Shown here piece after piece: positions 1-8,005 of a stretch of 10,082 nucleotides of DNA. Positions within the stretch are counted from its first letter, which is position 1, and each line of letters starts with the position of its first letter. This DNA comes from Saccoglossus kowalevskii (lineage: Eukaryota; Hemichordata; Enteropneusta; Harrimaniidae). The stretch lies in the NCBI RefSeq assembly GCF_000003605.2, contig NW_003121911.1:236818-246899 (forward strand), read 5' to 3'. The notes under the pieces are model-generated. The model was not told where the DNA came from, made no database searches, and was given only the letters and a program-made list of their open reading frames with translations. The translations under genes were made by a program, and so were the position numbers.

Positions 1-890
1 TCAGCGAAACTAAATTATCTTCGGTGCTCGTCGTGAATAAATTGCAAACAATTTCCTGATTAAGTAACCAAAGAATGTATGCAAAAGAAATATCGTTAAT
101 CAAACAAATCAATTAATTAAAATGAAAGTATAATGAGCATATATAAATAAGTATTATTAGAATAAAACAGCAGAGAAGAAAATTTCTCTAGGGAATCATT
201 GTAATATTATTACTTATTATGGGTAATGTCAAGCAAAATAGGTAGAGTGCAAACCAGCGGCGTAACCAAGGTAACGCATCGTGGTGAATTTATAAATCAG
301 TTAGATGATATCACGTGAATCATATTGCGGCCAGTCGACCAACGATGAGTACAGCTCACCATGCTACTGTTACTGACGTCATCTTTTCATTTATATTTAC
401 AGTTTATAACATTATTATTGCCTGAAACATGAGATTCATACTTCAGCCATTGTATTTAAAAATGTAATGCATGTATATGATTAAAGATCTTTAGATACAT
501 ATACATCTTTCCAAGTGGTTCATCAGACACCAAATAATTGACCGTCATGTATATGTTTGATTATTGCAAAAAAATCTAAACCAAAAACATGCGAATGTGT
601 ACTGAGTTGAGTTATATAAGTCTTATACGTCACATTGTGGGTATTCTGTATTGCTGAAAGTTTTCAATTTCAGGACTATAGAGTTAAGCCCAATTTTCGG
701 GGAAGAGTAGAATTAAGCATCATCTTGTTGCTAAAATGCGTCGACCCTACATTTTTAACAAACTGTAAAACTTCGACTCTCCATGTTAGAAAAAAAATGA
801 AACGAGACGCTATATTTTAAACAAAATATTGAAGAATTCTTATTAAAAAAACTACTGAACAGGAAGCCAATTCATTCTTATTTGGGGGGG
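1..890. other. AT-rich non-coding DNA
   Basis: I see no supportable gene here. Short frames occur, such as 635-820, but they match nothing I recognise and have no codon or domain signature. A perfect CRE-type palindrome TGACGTCA lies at 374-381, and an E-box core CACGTG lies inside 311-318. Both are short enough to arise by chance. The stretch ends in a seven-G run near 884-890. Confidence 0.6.
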
Positions 891-896
891 CAAGGG

Positions 897-1135
897 TTAT
901 TTTCGTTCAACGTAATTGCAATATTTTTTTGTTCGTACAACGTAAGTAGAACAAATAAATTCCGTAATTCTGTAATCACAGGCTAGACGTACAACGTAAT
1001 CAATCAAATATTTTTTTCGTACACTGTAAAAATGTGTCATTTTTCTCGGTACGTACAAGAATTTACATCCAAATAAAAAAATCGTAAAAAATAATCCAGG
1101 GAAATGACATTTTAGAAACTGTAAAACGGCTAGAT
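897..1135. repeat. Degenerate tandem repeat, about 30-bp unit (block 1)
   Basis: A short core, roughly GTACAACGTAA or CTGTAAAA followed by A/T runs, recurs at near-constant spacing. CGTAA occurs at 911 and 941 (30 apart), TGTAA at 971, CGTAA at 995, TGTAA at 1025 (30 from 995), and related CGTACA or CGTAAA cores at 1052 and 1083 (31 apart). Units are heavily diverged and some intervals are 24 or 34 bp. The 108-residue frame on the minus strand here mainly reflects the low-complexity repeat and I do not call it a gene. Confidence 0.55.
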
Positions 1136-1285
1136 GACACAATTCACTGCAAAATTGAATGTCAAGACGTCTAACCGAATGAAGAGCATTACGAGGGTAA
1201 TGTGCGCATGCGTCTCCACACACGGCGCAGTAATGGCGGAGAATTTGAGTCAGCTTTTCGGACCATTCAATGTTCCATTTTTAAC

Positions 1286-1356
1286 ACTGTAAACTGTAAA
1301 AACGTCTTTTTTCCCCTTGTAAATTGTACAAAACCCTTTTTATTTCCCGTAAAACC
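1286..1356. repeat. Degenerate tandem repeat, about 30-bp unit (block 2)
   Basis: This is the same style of unit as at 897-1135. TGTAAACTGTAAAA at 1288 is matched 30 bp later by TGTAAATTGTACAA at 1318, and a third partial core CCGTAAAA follows at 1348. The two blocks are separated by about 150 bp of less repetitive, more CpG-containing sequence (1140-1285). A G-rich string near 885-897 and the complement of a C-rich string near 1369-1386 share about 12 of 13 bases, so the blocks may belong to one larger repeat with imperfect inverted ends. Confidence 0.5.
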
Positions 1357-1399
1357 ATACCAGCTACCCCCCTTGCCTCCCCTCTTATTTGCCTGAGTA

Positions 1400-2480
1400 C
1401 ACCTCCGGATACATAAACCCATATCGAACACAGCGAGGGCGGCTATTATACTTCGACTTTTGCAGCGGTCTTGGTGACATGACTTCGCCCTCTTACGAAT
1501 AGTATCCATCAATATACTAACTCTGGACGTAGACGGCGCTATTAAAAAAAATAGATAAAAACATGCCCGAAGGAAAAGTCATTTTGTCATGTGCACATGC
1601 GTATTAGAGAATTTCATTGTTTTATCGAACGAAACCTCAGCTGTATGCAACAAGAACACCGTTTTCTCGTCACAGTAAATCATAATACAATGTATTGCAG
1701 AAATATGTAGTACTAGGCATATATTTAACTGTTACAACTACAGTTAGTTCTAAAAATGCTGATTCTGTATTGTAGTCACCCACGTTACCATCGGAAGTTT
1801 ACGAACTCTTCTTAAAATATAGGAAACATAAATCAATTACGTAGATAGTACAGTAACCAGATATGTTGTTTTCATTAATATACAGTACAAGTCACTAGTG
1901 CCTCTAAAAGTGTTTTTGCCGCCAAAATCCTAGACAAAAGTAGGTTTAGATATATTGATGTGTTACGCAATTCATGTTTCATAACCATTCTGTAAGGGTT
2001 TTTTTAAAATTAAATTAGTACTTGTACTGTTAAAGGTACAAAAAGTTTATTATTATATCTTTATTAATACACATTTAATTATTTATACACATTTATTAAT
2101 ACACATGTATTTATTCATTTATTTATATTGATTCACTGTTTTGAAACTTTAGATAAATAAAATTTAAGTACAATTAACTGAGAAATAAGAAGATTAATTC
2201 ATTTTATAAATAAATGAGTCATGGAAAATTTAATTTGAATGGCCAACCCATTGTTAACTGTAAATGCAAATGTTAATACTATTGTAGTTAAACCATCGCC
2301 TGACTTGTAAGCACGTATTGTCACTGGCGGCACGGTTCGATTTAACAACTCGTATGAACCTATGATTGAAAGACATTTCAAAGACTGTCAATTCTATTTA
2401 AAACGTACCTTCTTGTAAACGTCTTTGCTTGAACATTGTGTTCTATGATTGTATACAACAGAAAAATTAATTACGCTGCG
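1400..2480. other. Non-coding stretch, no gene seen
   Basis: No convincing gene. The minus-strand frame at 1267-1512 overlaps the repeat block and shows no recognisable domain. Around 1431-1437 and 1486-1492 the strings GAGGGCG and CGCCCTC form a 7-bp inverted repeat. The AT content rises after about 1980. Confidence 0.55.
2061..2106. repeat. Short AT-rich direct repeat
   Basis: The 14-mer TTATTAATACACAT occurs at 2061-2074 and again at 2093-2106, 32 bp later, with a partial copy (TTATACACATTTA) between them. It looks like local slippage or a small degenerate minisatellite. Confidence 0.6.
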
Positions 2481-2520
2481 TATTCTGTTTTTCGAAAAAG
2501 AGCAATTTTGTGAAGCACTC

Positions 2521-2543
2521 CAGCATGATGCATAACCATGCTG
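2521..2543. repeat. Perfect 7-bp hairpin
   Basis: CAGCATG at 2521-2527 pairs with CATGCTG at 2537-2543 around a 9-nt loop. No T-run follows and no gene abuts it, so no function is assigned. Confidence 0.5.
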
Positions 2544-2818
2544 CGATTTTCATACTGATTTCTGTTCTGTTATCTTTCCGTTTATACACCCGGGGCCGCG
2601 GTTCAGCACATAGCTTACCTTATCTCATAGCCCATGAGCAATCACGGGTAAGGTGTTGAATATTTGATCTATGTTCATTGACATGGCAATGTCTACTCCT
2701 TTTTGTATAAGTTTGGCGTAGTTATCTAGGAGTGTGGGTGTATTTTTGGCTCCATAGAGATGTGATCAGTCGTAATGGACAGTGCATATCTGATTAAACT
2801 AAAAAATGTAATGTGCAA

Positions 2819-2844
2819 AATATTATTATTATTATTATATTATT
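2819..2844. repeat. ATT microsatellite
   Basis: About seven consecutive, slightly interrupted ATT/TAT triplets. Ordinary simple repeat. Confidence 0.8.
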
Positions 2845-3426
2845 TATCTGGAGCTGCAATTGTGCAATTGGGTATGGATATTATTTCAACTTGTTATCAG
2901 AATATATTTAACGAGAGTGACCTTAAAAAAGATTAAAATCTATACACATTGAGGCTATAACTATTGTTCTCTTAATTCTGCCTAGAAATTCCGTTTTTGC
3001 AGGATGATTTTCATAAGTGGTCTAGAAAATGCTTGTCTTAGAGTTAGTGTTAGATGTTTATGTACTGTATCATTTAAATTCTACGACAAATTTATATTAT
3101 ATCGTATTACATACGTTGATTATATTTCAGAGTGGTACATACTTACAAATTGTGTTTGTGTTTGTTTACAAGACTCATTTCAGAGCAGACTCAACTATAG
3201 AAACTTCCTTATGTAGCTTATACAATGGGCAGTTTTTTTTTAAAGAAATAATGTCACTTATTTATATAGTGTATTCAATAAGTACATTAACAAATATATC
3301 AAATGACTGTATTAATTAATCATGGCATAGAAACTGCTTATATACTAAGGTGTTTATTACTGGTTTATTCAAATGTCTGTTACTGTCACCGCATCATAGA
3401 CTGATACTCGTTGCAAATATTCGGGG

Positions 3427-3443
3427 TTTTTTTTGGGGGGGGG
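3427..3443. repeat. T8-G9 homopolymer junction
   Basis: Eight T followed directly by nine G. Homopolymers of this kind are prone to length error in sequencing. Confidence 0.8.
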
Positions 3444-3924
3444 AAATTTTAACATATTCCAGCACAGTGAACATTATATTTATTTAAACAAGCCAATCAC
3501 AACTAATCGTGTCACAAGAATTATCTGTAACACTTTAAATTTACATATTACGTACATGTTATTAGTTTGCAATTGAGTTCCGTTATGGTAAAATGGATGA
3601 AAATCACCTTCGATGTGTAGAACTTTGCAGCAATTTCGTTGAAAATCACACTGCTTGTCTTATATCAGACGAACCTGACAACTTCAAATTTAAATTTGGT
3701 ATATTGACCTAATATTATATATAAATTCGGCGTAAAACCTCTCGCTTTTTAAATTATATTTTAATATATAATTAAATATACTCTTTGCTATTTAATTGAA
3801 TACAGAGATTTGCATTTATTTAGCAGTATACATCTAATCTATTTAGGGTTGTGTGTAAATAAGCTGTGTTCGGGGATTCACTGAGCCACCTTCTACGTAT
3901 TACGGCAGTTTAGTCGTTTAACCA

Positions 3925-3946
3925 CGGCGAAGATATTTCTTCACCG
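3925..3946. repeat. 9-bp hairpin in a CpG-richer patch
   Basis: CGGCGAAGA at 3925-3933 pairs with TCTTCACCG at 3938-3946 around a 4-nt loop, with one G-U/mismatch position. It lies within about 3885-4110, where CpG dinucleotides are clearly denser than in the flanks. No gene is assigned. Confidence 0.5.
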
Positions 3947-4119
3947 CTGCTTTATTTACGCTTTCGAATGTAAGCAGAATGTCAGTGCTAGGGTCGGCGA
4001 ATTTAGGCACAAATTGTGAACGCCACTGATTGATTCTTTGCTCGGCGCTTCCAACTTATCTGTATGTAGTGGGATTTGAAAATCAATACCTGAGTGGCGC
4101 CGGTTGTAGTTTGTCTTAA

Positions 4120-4132
4120 GGTAGAGATGCAG
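4120..4132 (+). repeat. Left terminal inverted repeat of the TTAA element
   Basis: A 13-bp arm, perfectly complementary to 4907-4919. After one mismatch, two more bases (TT) also match inward. Confidence 0.7.
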
Positions 4133-4149
4133 TTTACCTGACAGGTATT

Positions 4150-4172
4150 TTAATTAATTAATTAATTAATTA
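4150..4172. repeat. TTAA/ATTA microsatellite
   Basis: Five to six perfect TAAT units just inside the left end of the 800-bp DNA transposon. Confidence 0.85.
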
Positions 4173-4906
4173 GGAAACCAAGATGACCTCCCATGTACAC
4201 AAAACTATATATTTTCAGAAAGCTGAATTTTAAAATGCTGTAAGTATTTTTTTATGGACACTGTAGTTTGAAATGTGTTTTTTGGTCAAAAGTGATTTAA
4301 AAAACATTAGCTTCTAAACCATGCTTCTGTTTCCTGTCAAAATTTGTTTACGGGTACATCTGTTTACTATGAAGAAAGTGCCGTTTTTAAAACTGTCTAC
4401 CAGTTGTCAATATTTCAGGGCAGCAGCTCAAATTTCACTACTTCAAGTTTATGCATAAATTAACACCCAGGCTAGTTGTCTGTACGATTGTTGTAACACT
4501 GTTCAACCAAAAACAATGCCCCGACGGCGTTTTGAAGATAAACACATTGTCAATCATCTGTGAAAGGTCAAAGCGTCTATGAGCTATTTTTTCATAATGG
4601 ATGTAACAGTTCCAAATTTAAATGTATTATCGTTTTGTAAAAAGTTAAATATAGTGCATAATATGGAGATCCCGTCATTACTTTTTTTCCAACATGTTTC
4701 TTTTTTATTATTTATGTGCAGCCTTGCTAAATCTTGCTAAGCATTCAAAAGAGAGAATGTTGGCACCTGTTATCTATATTTTAAAATCGTCTTTTGAGTA
4801 TGTTCCACTATTCACAATTCTACAAAATGTTAACAGTCTATATATAGCTAAGACTGTTTCGATAATAAAAAGCAAAAAAAAATGTCATTCCCAAGTGCCC
4901 ACGAAC

Positions 4907-4919
4907 CTGCATCTCTACC
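4907..4919 (-). repeat. Right terminal inverted repeat of the TTAA element
   Basis: A 13-bp arm, perfectly complementary to 4120-4132 and followed immediately by TTAA at 4920-4923. Confidence 0.7.
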
Positions 4920-5209
4920 TTAAATCACTACTCACTGACAAACAGTACTTAACACTTAACTCTAGATTAATTAGATGTGCATGTATAAGGTTTAACTAAT
5001 CTGGCGAAATTGTTATAATTTAACTTAATTTTGAGATTTTCTAATCGCCATTTGCACTTACTTATTGTATTTGAGTGTGTATTTTGCATTCCCTAAACCG
5101 CATCACAGCTACAAAAGGGGAGCAGTACTCAACACTGCATCTGCAGGTACTAAATAAGTAACTATGCAATCAGATTAATGTATATTGAAATCAATACTAG
5201 GCTTCTATA

Positions 5210-5214
5210 CTAGG
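5210..5214. repeat. Target-site duplication, left copy
   Basis: CTAGG directly before the TG of the 5' LTR, identical to 8006-8010. A 5-bp duplication is standard for copia integrase. Confidence 0.88.
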
Positions 5215-5431
5215 TGTTGTTGAGTATTGTCTCAATGTTACACAATATTTCATTTCACGTAATCTGATGGTATAGCGCCCTCTTGTGGGAAACCTTGATA
5301 TTTGCATTAAAAGTTCCCGGATCTGCCATGCTTTCCGATTATACAATAATATCGTATTGACATCTCTGCTTAAAACTGTCGTCAAATCATACATAATTTC
5401 CTCCACCTTGCCTAATCCAGCGCCTCCAACA
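5215..5431 (+). repeat. 5' LTR of the copia element
   Basis: It begins TGTT and ends CA, the canonical LTR boundaries. The 3' part (5271-5431) aligns with 7851-8005 at about 80-85% by eye, with a few short gaps. The first part is longer and more diverged than in the 3' LTR. It holds the block TATAGCGCCCTCTTGTGGG at 5271-5289, which is nearly unchanged in the other LTR. Confidence 0.88.
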
Positions 5432-5448
5432 GGTTATGAGCCCAGTAG
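5432..5448 (+). promoter_or_regulatory. Primer binding site (initiator tRNA-Met, internal half)
   Basis: GGTTATGAGCCCAG starts with no gap after the LTR. It matches the complement of the initiator tRNA-Met anticodon stem-loop at 13 of 14 positions; the difference is the A at 5439. Drosophila copia is known to prime from a 5' half-fragment of this tRNA instead of the tRNA 3' end, and this site fits that scheme. Confidence 0.82.
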
Positions 5449-5481
5449 AGAGTTTCCTAGGAGAAATATACAAGACTGATA

Positions 5482-6032
5482 TTCGATGGGGATGAAACTA
5501 AATAGAACAATAGAAGATAAAATTCCTCGGACACATGCGACTACAGAAATTGAAAGAAACCTTGGTGTCGAGCGATGAACCATTAATAAAAAGAACAAAG
5601 ACGCGTTTGCTGACCTTATCCAGTACTTAGACGATAACAGTCTTAATTTGACAATGAGAGATTCGATAGATGATGACAGAAAAGCATTGAAAATACTGCG
5701 AGCTCACTACGATGGTACATGTAAACCTAGAGTAATTTCCTTTTATTTATACATAACTCACTTCGCTAGTGAAGTCATCAAATGAAACTGTAACTGATTA
5801 TATTGTTAGAGCAGAGACGGCAACAAACGGCTACCAGAAAGTTACACACCATTTATCGTGGTTATATCAGTCTAGTAAATGTGGAAACAGGGTCAATAGT
5901 AGACTGTCGTGTAGTCATTGTAAAAGCACCACACATAGTGATATGGCATTTCGTCGTAAAAGTAAAGACCACATGACAAAGGTGGGTATAGTTTCAGTAA
6001 AGCGAATGAACACTCATTTGCAATCAAAGTAG
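5482..6032 (+). pseudogene. Degenerate copia gag (nucleocapsid/capsid region)
   Basis: Gag of copia elements forms the cytoplasmic virus-like particle that packages element RNA. Recognisable pieces lie in three frames. FDGDETK at 5482-5502 ends in TAG at 5503-5505. A stretch with MRLQKLKETLVSSDEP precedes 5585. A long open piece from 5591 contains LIQYLDDNSLNLTMRD and KALKILRAHYDGTCKPRVIS, typical of the UBN2/copia gag domain. After a frameshift near 5765-5769 it resumes with NETVTDYIVRAETA. The zinc knuckle at about 5911-5954 (CSHCKSTTHSDMAF) keeps the first two Cys and the His of CX2CX4HX4C, but has Phe where the last Cys belongs. No intact start is visible. The gene is clearly dead. Confidence 0.85.
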
Positions 6033-6094
6033 GTGACACATGTTTCAGAAGTAAAATGTTATTAGTCAACTGTGATGAAACTGCCCACAGATGA
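6005..6094 (+). pseudogene. Copia aspartic protease remnant, active site altered
   Basis: The frame from 6005 reads through NEHSFAIKVGD into KMLLVNCDETAH and then stops at TGA 6092-6094. The family active site has an Asp followed by Ser/Cys-Gly and Thr/Ala residues. Here AAC at 6068-6070 puts Asn at the catalytic Asp position, and the two residues that should be Gly-Ala are Asp-Glu. The protease would normally cut the Gag-Pol polyprotein into its parts. A related downstream phrase, AFYILSYPQDIFPVHAAT, is readable around 6192-6245 in another frame. Confidence 0.75.
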
Positions 6095-6395
6095 GTCAAA
6101 TAATATTGATCTAAAGACAGGAAGATGTGGGTGTGTAAATTTCTGATGGAAAAACAAATGGAAAACAAGTAAAGGCAACACTGAAAAATGCGTTCTATAT
6201 CCTGTCATATCCACAAGATATATTCCCCGTACACGCAGCGACGAAAAAAAATGAGCAACTATCAACTTCCGGCCAGGCTCAGCAGGATGTCGCGACATTT
6301 TCCACAAAGAAACATGGTAGACAGTACTACTTAAATAATTGTGATTAAGAATCTACATCTGATACAATTAATTACACCAGTTCTGTAATCTGAAA

Positions 6396-6950
6396 TGTTG
6401 GCATGGAATTTTAGGCCACTGTAATTGTGAACATGATCTGAAACTAAAGTCGGCAGTCGATCGTAGAATAAGCCCACTTGTAAAACTACTGCCTGTGAAA
6501 TATGTACATGAGGCAATCTAACACGTGACAAAATTAGAAAACCTGATGCCCGAACTACTTAACCATTTGAGCTAGTCCATACTGATCTTGCTGGACAATT
6601 AGGCCCAGTATCCAAAGAAGGTTTCAGATATGCCTTAACAGATGATTACACTTCTTGAAACGTGAAAGTTTACATGCTGCAGAGAGCTTCTTAGCTTATT
6701 CTTTCTAAATGTACGAGATCAGACAATGGCACTGACATTATGTCAAGTGTCAGTCACTCCTTAGAAAAAATTAGGCATGACACGTGCGCCTTATTCACCA
6801 CATCAAAATGGTACGACAGAGCGAAACTGGAGAACATTCTTGAGATGGGTAGATGCCTACTTGTTCAGTCTAATCGGAATAAGAAATCATTATGGCCATA
6901 TGCTGCGAACAGATACGGAACAGATGTTATAATAAACGCTTAGAGCATGT
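6396..6950 (+). pseudogene. Degenerate copia integrase
   Basis: Integrase would insert the reverse-transcribed DNA into the host chromosome. The N-terminal zinc-binding (GAG-pre-integrase) motif is readable: WHGILGHCN gives H-x4-H at 6402 and 6417, and CEIC gives the Cys pair at 6494-6505. The rve catalytic core follows with ELVHTDLAG, whose Asp codon is 6584-6586, then GFRYALTDDYT with the second Asp at 6641-6646, then SDNGT near 6727-6741, and APYSPHQNGTTERN carrying the Glu at 6819-6821. So all three DDE positions survive as codons, but they are split between frames, with stops at 6509-6511 and 6560-6562 and a probable small deletion after 6652. The frame then shifts to MGRCLLVQSN and drifts toward a stop at about 6941. 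Confidence 0.85.
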
Positions 6951-6959
6951 GCCATAATT

Positions 6960-7430
6960 CGGTCCAACTGGACAAAAACTAACATATCTAATATGCAAGT
7001 ATGTGGGTCTGAATGTTACGCATACAAGCAATTCAAACAGAAGTTCGACACTCCGATGCACAAAGGGCATATTCGTAGGACATGACAATAGTCCTGCCTA
7101 CTTAGCATACTTGGCATACAGAGTTGTGAAGTTCAACACAAAGAATGTCAGTGAACAACATACCCAAATTGGTAAATTACCGAATGATGATGAAGTGTAT
7201 GTTCCGAAACAAGTAGAAACAAATCGAAGTCATCAATCACGTGCTAATACAAAACAGAAAGAATTTCCATCTGAAAGCCAAACCACTACAATTACGACAG
7301 AACTAGTACATTCTGGTGAAAGATATCCAAAAAGAGAGACACGTGAATAACTATGTTATCGACTTTGAAGTCAATGACGAGACAGGCAATGTGTTGTCTG
7401 CCATTACTATTACTATCCTATCATATGATA
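6960..7430 (+). pseudogene. Copia pol linker (integrase C-terminus to RT)
   Basis: This is the poorly conserved tether between integrase and reverse transcriptase in copia Pol. It reads AYKQFKQKFDTPM in one frame (about 7020-7058), then, after a frameshift, CTKGIFVGHDNSPAYLAY in another (about 7060-7113). That GIFVGY-like phrase is a well-known copia landmark. A Ser/Thr/Gln-rich tract follows to GERYPKRE, with a stop at 7348-7350. In a shifted frame DFEVNDETGNVLSA continues around 7360-7402. The Met-started frame at 7003 is in the wrong phase for its first 15 or so residues and should not be read as a protein start. Confidence 0.75.
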
Positions 7431-7448
7431 TCTAACTTTACTCAGACG

Positions 7449-7798
7449 TATGAAGAAGCTATTAGCTGCACTGACTCAGAATATTGGCAATCGTCTATAA
7501 AGGCGAAAATGAACTCTATTAATACAAACAAACAATACATTCACATTAACTACTTTACCTAAAGGTCGAAATTTAGTAGGCGACCGTTGGGTTTATGCAA
7601 TTAAGGAGGACTCAAGTGGTTCTGAAACGTACAACGCTAGATATGTTGCTGAGGGTTACAGCCAGGTTCAAGGGGTAGATTATCTCAATTCGTGCTTTAT
7701 TTCAAATTGCAGCACAACATGATTTTATTTTGCATCAAATGGATGATAAAACTGCTTATCTTAATGCTCTAATAGATCGCGAAATTTACATTACAGCA
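7449..7798 (+). pseudogene. Truncated copia reverse transcriptase (N-terminal part)
   Basis: Only the start of the RVT_2 domain is present. TYEEAISCTDSEYWQSSIKA is followed by a frameshift near 7540. A clean stretch from 7555 then includes LPKGRNLVGDRWVYAIKED and ARYVAEGYSQVQGVDY. A small deletion near 7683-7688 changes phase again to IRALFQIAAQHDF and HQMDDKTAYLNA. The first catalytic Asp (motif A) is at 7742-7744, where the family usually has Val at the next residue. The sequence EIYIT at about 7781-7795 then runs straight into the polypurine tract. Motif C (YxDD), the remaining RT and RNase H are absent, so DNA synthesis is impossible from this copy. Confidence 0.87.
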
Positions 7799-7805
7799 TG
7801 CGATC

Positions 7806-7814
7806 AAGAGGGGG
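7806..7814 (+). promoter_or_regulatory. Polypurine tract
   Basis: AAGAGGGGG abuts the TGTT that opens the 3' LTR. This tract is the RNase H-resistant primer for plus-strand synthesis in LTR elements. Confidence 0.85.
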
Positions 7815-8005
7815 TGTTATAATATGATCACAAGATCTTATTTCATGTTATATAGCGCCCTCTTGAGGGGACTTTTAATATATTTGAAGTTCCCAGATCT
7901 GCCATGGCTTCCGGTTATACGTCAATATCGTGTTGACATCTGTTTCTTACTGTCGTGAAATTATACATAATTTCACCCATCTTGCATAGTCCAACGCCTC
8001 AAACA
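7815..8005 (+). repeat. 3' LTR of the copia element
   Basis: It begins TGTT directly after the polypurine tract and ends ACA directly before the CTAGG duplication. At 191 bp it is shorter than the 5' copy through several small gaps. Its GCGCCCTCTTGAGGGG block at 7855-7870 matches the strongest-conserved part of the 5' LTR. Confidence 0.88.

Larger units (their letters stand above)
2660..3880. other. AT-rich non-coding DNA with simple repeats
   Basis: No supported gene. A TTTTTGCAG string ends at 3002, before the overlapping small frames 3004-3216 and 3029-3319. Those frames have no recognisable content, and the frame that opens directly at that AG stops after about a dozen codons. The stretch also holds an ATT microsatellite near 2819-2844 and a T8-G9 homopolymer junction at 3427-3443. 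Confidence 0.55.
4116..4923. mobile_element. Non-autonomous DNA transposon (MITE-like), TTAA target sites
   Basis: Thirteen bases, GGTAGAGATGCAG, at 4120-4132 recur as their exact reverse complement, CTGCATCTCTACC, at 4907-4919. Each end is bordered on the outside by TTAA (4116-4119 and 4920-4923), so the perfect inverted repeat including the target site is 17 bp. The element between the TTAA sites is exactly 800 bp. A TTAA duplication is the hallmark of piggyBac-type transposition, but piggyBac termini usually begin with C runs and these begin GG, so family membership is open. The interior holds only short frames, including part of 4694-4999, none resembling a transposase, and an ATTA-type microsatellite. 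It would depend on a transposase supplied elsewhere. Similarity may extend slightly beyond TTAA, since GTAGT precedes it on both arms. Confidence 0.65.

Noticed and set aside
897-1223. 108-residue minus-strand frame
   Set aside because: It runs through the 30-bp degenerate repeat. Its content is dictated by repeated TACG/AAAA units and shows no domain.
1267-1512. 81-residue minus-strand frame
   Set aside because: Half of it is the second repeat block, and the rest resembles no family I know.
2330-2345. GGTTCGATTTA as a tRNA B-box
   Set aside because: No A-box at a suitable distance upstream and no cloverleaf can be drawn.
3004-3319. Two overlapping small plus-strand frames after a TTTTTGCAG string
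   Set aside because: No recognisable domain, and the low-complexity hydrophobic content is typical of AT-rich DNA. The frame directly at the AG stops quickly.
4694-4999. 101-residue plus-strand frame as a possible transposase
   Set aside because: It crosses the right end of the TTAA element into the flank and has no transposase motif. A coherent gene would not straddle the boundary.
5285-5479. Frames within the 5' LTR on both strands (also 5197-5406 minus)
   Set aside because: They lie in the LTR and primer-site sequence of the copia element and are shadows, not genes.
5893-6531. Minus-strand frames opposite gag and integrase (5893-6168, 6062-6307, 6331-6531)
   Set aside because: The plus strand carries recognisable copia coding fragments over the same bases, so the antisense frames are incidental.
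7003-7060. ATG at 7003 as a true protein start
   Set aside because: The first residues are out of phase with the pol linker, which is read in another frame until about 7055. The Met is an accident of a frameshift.
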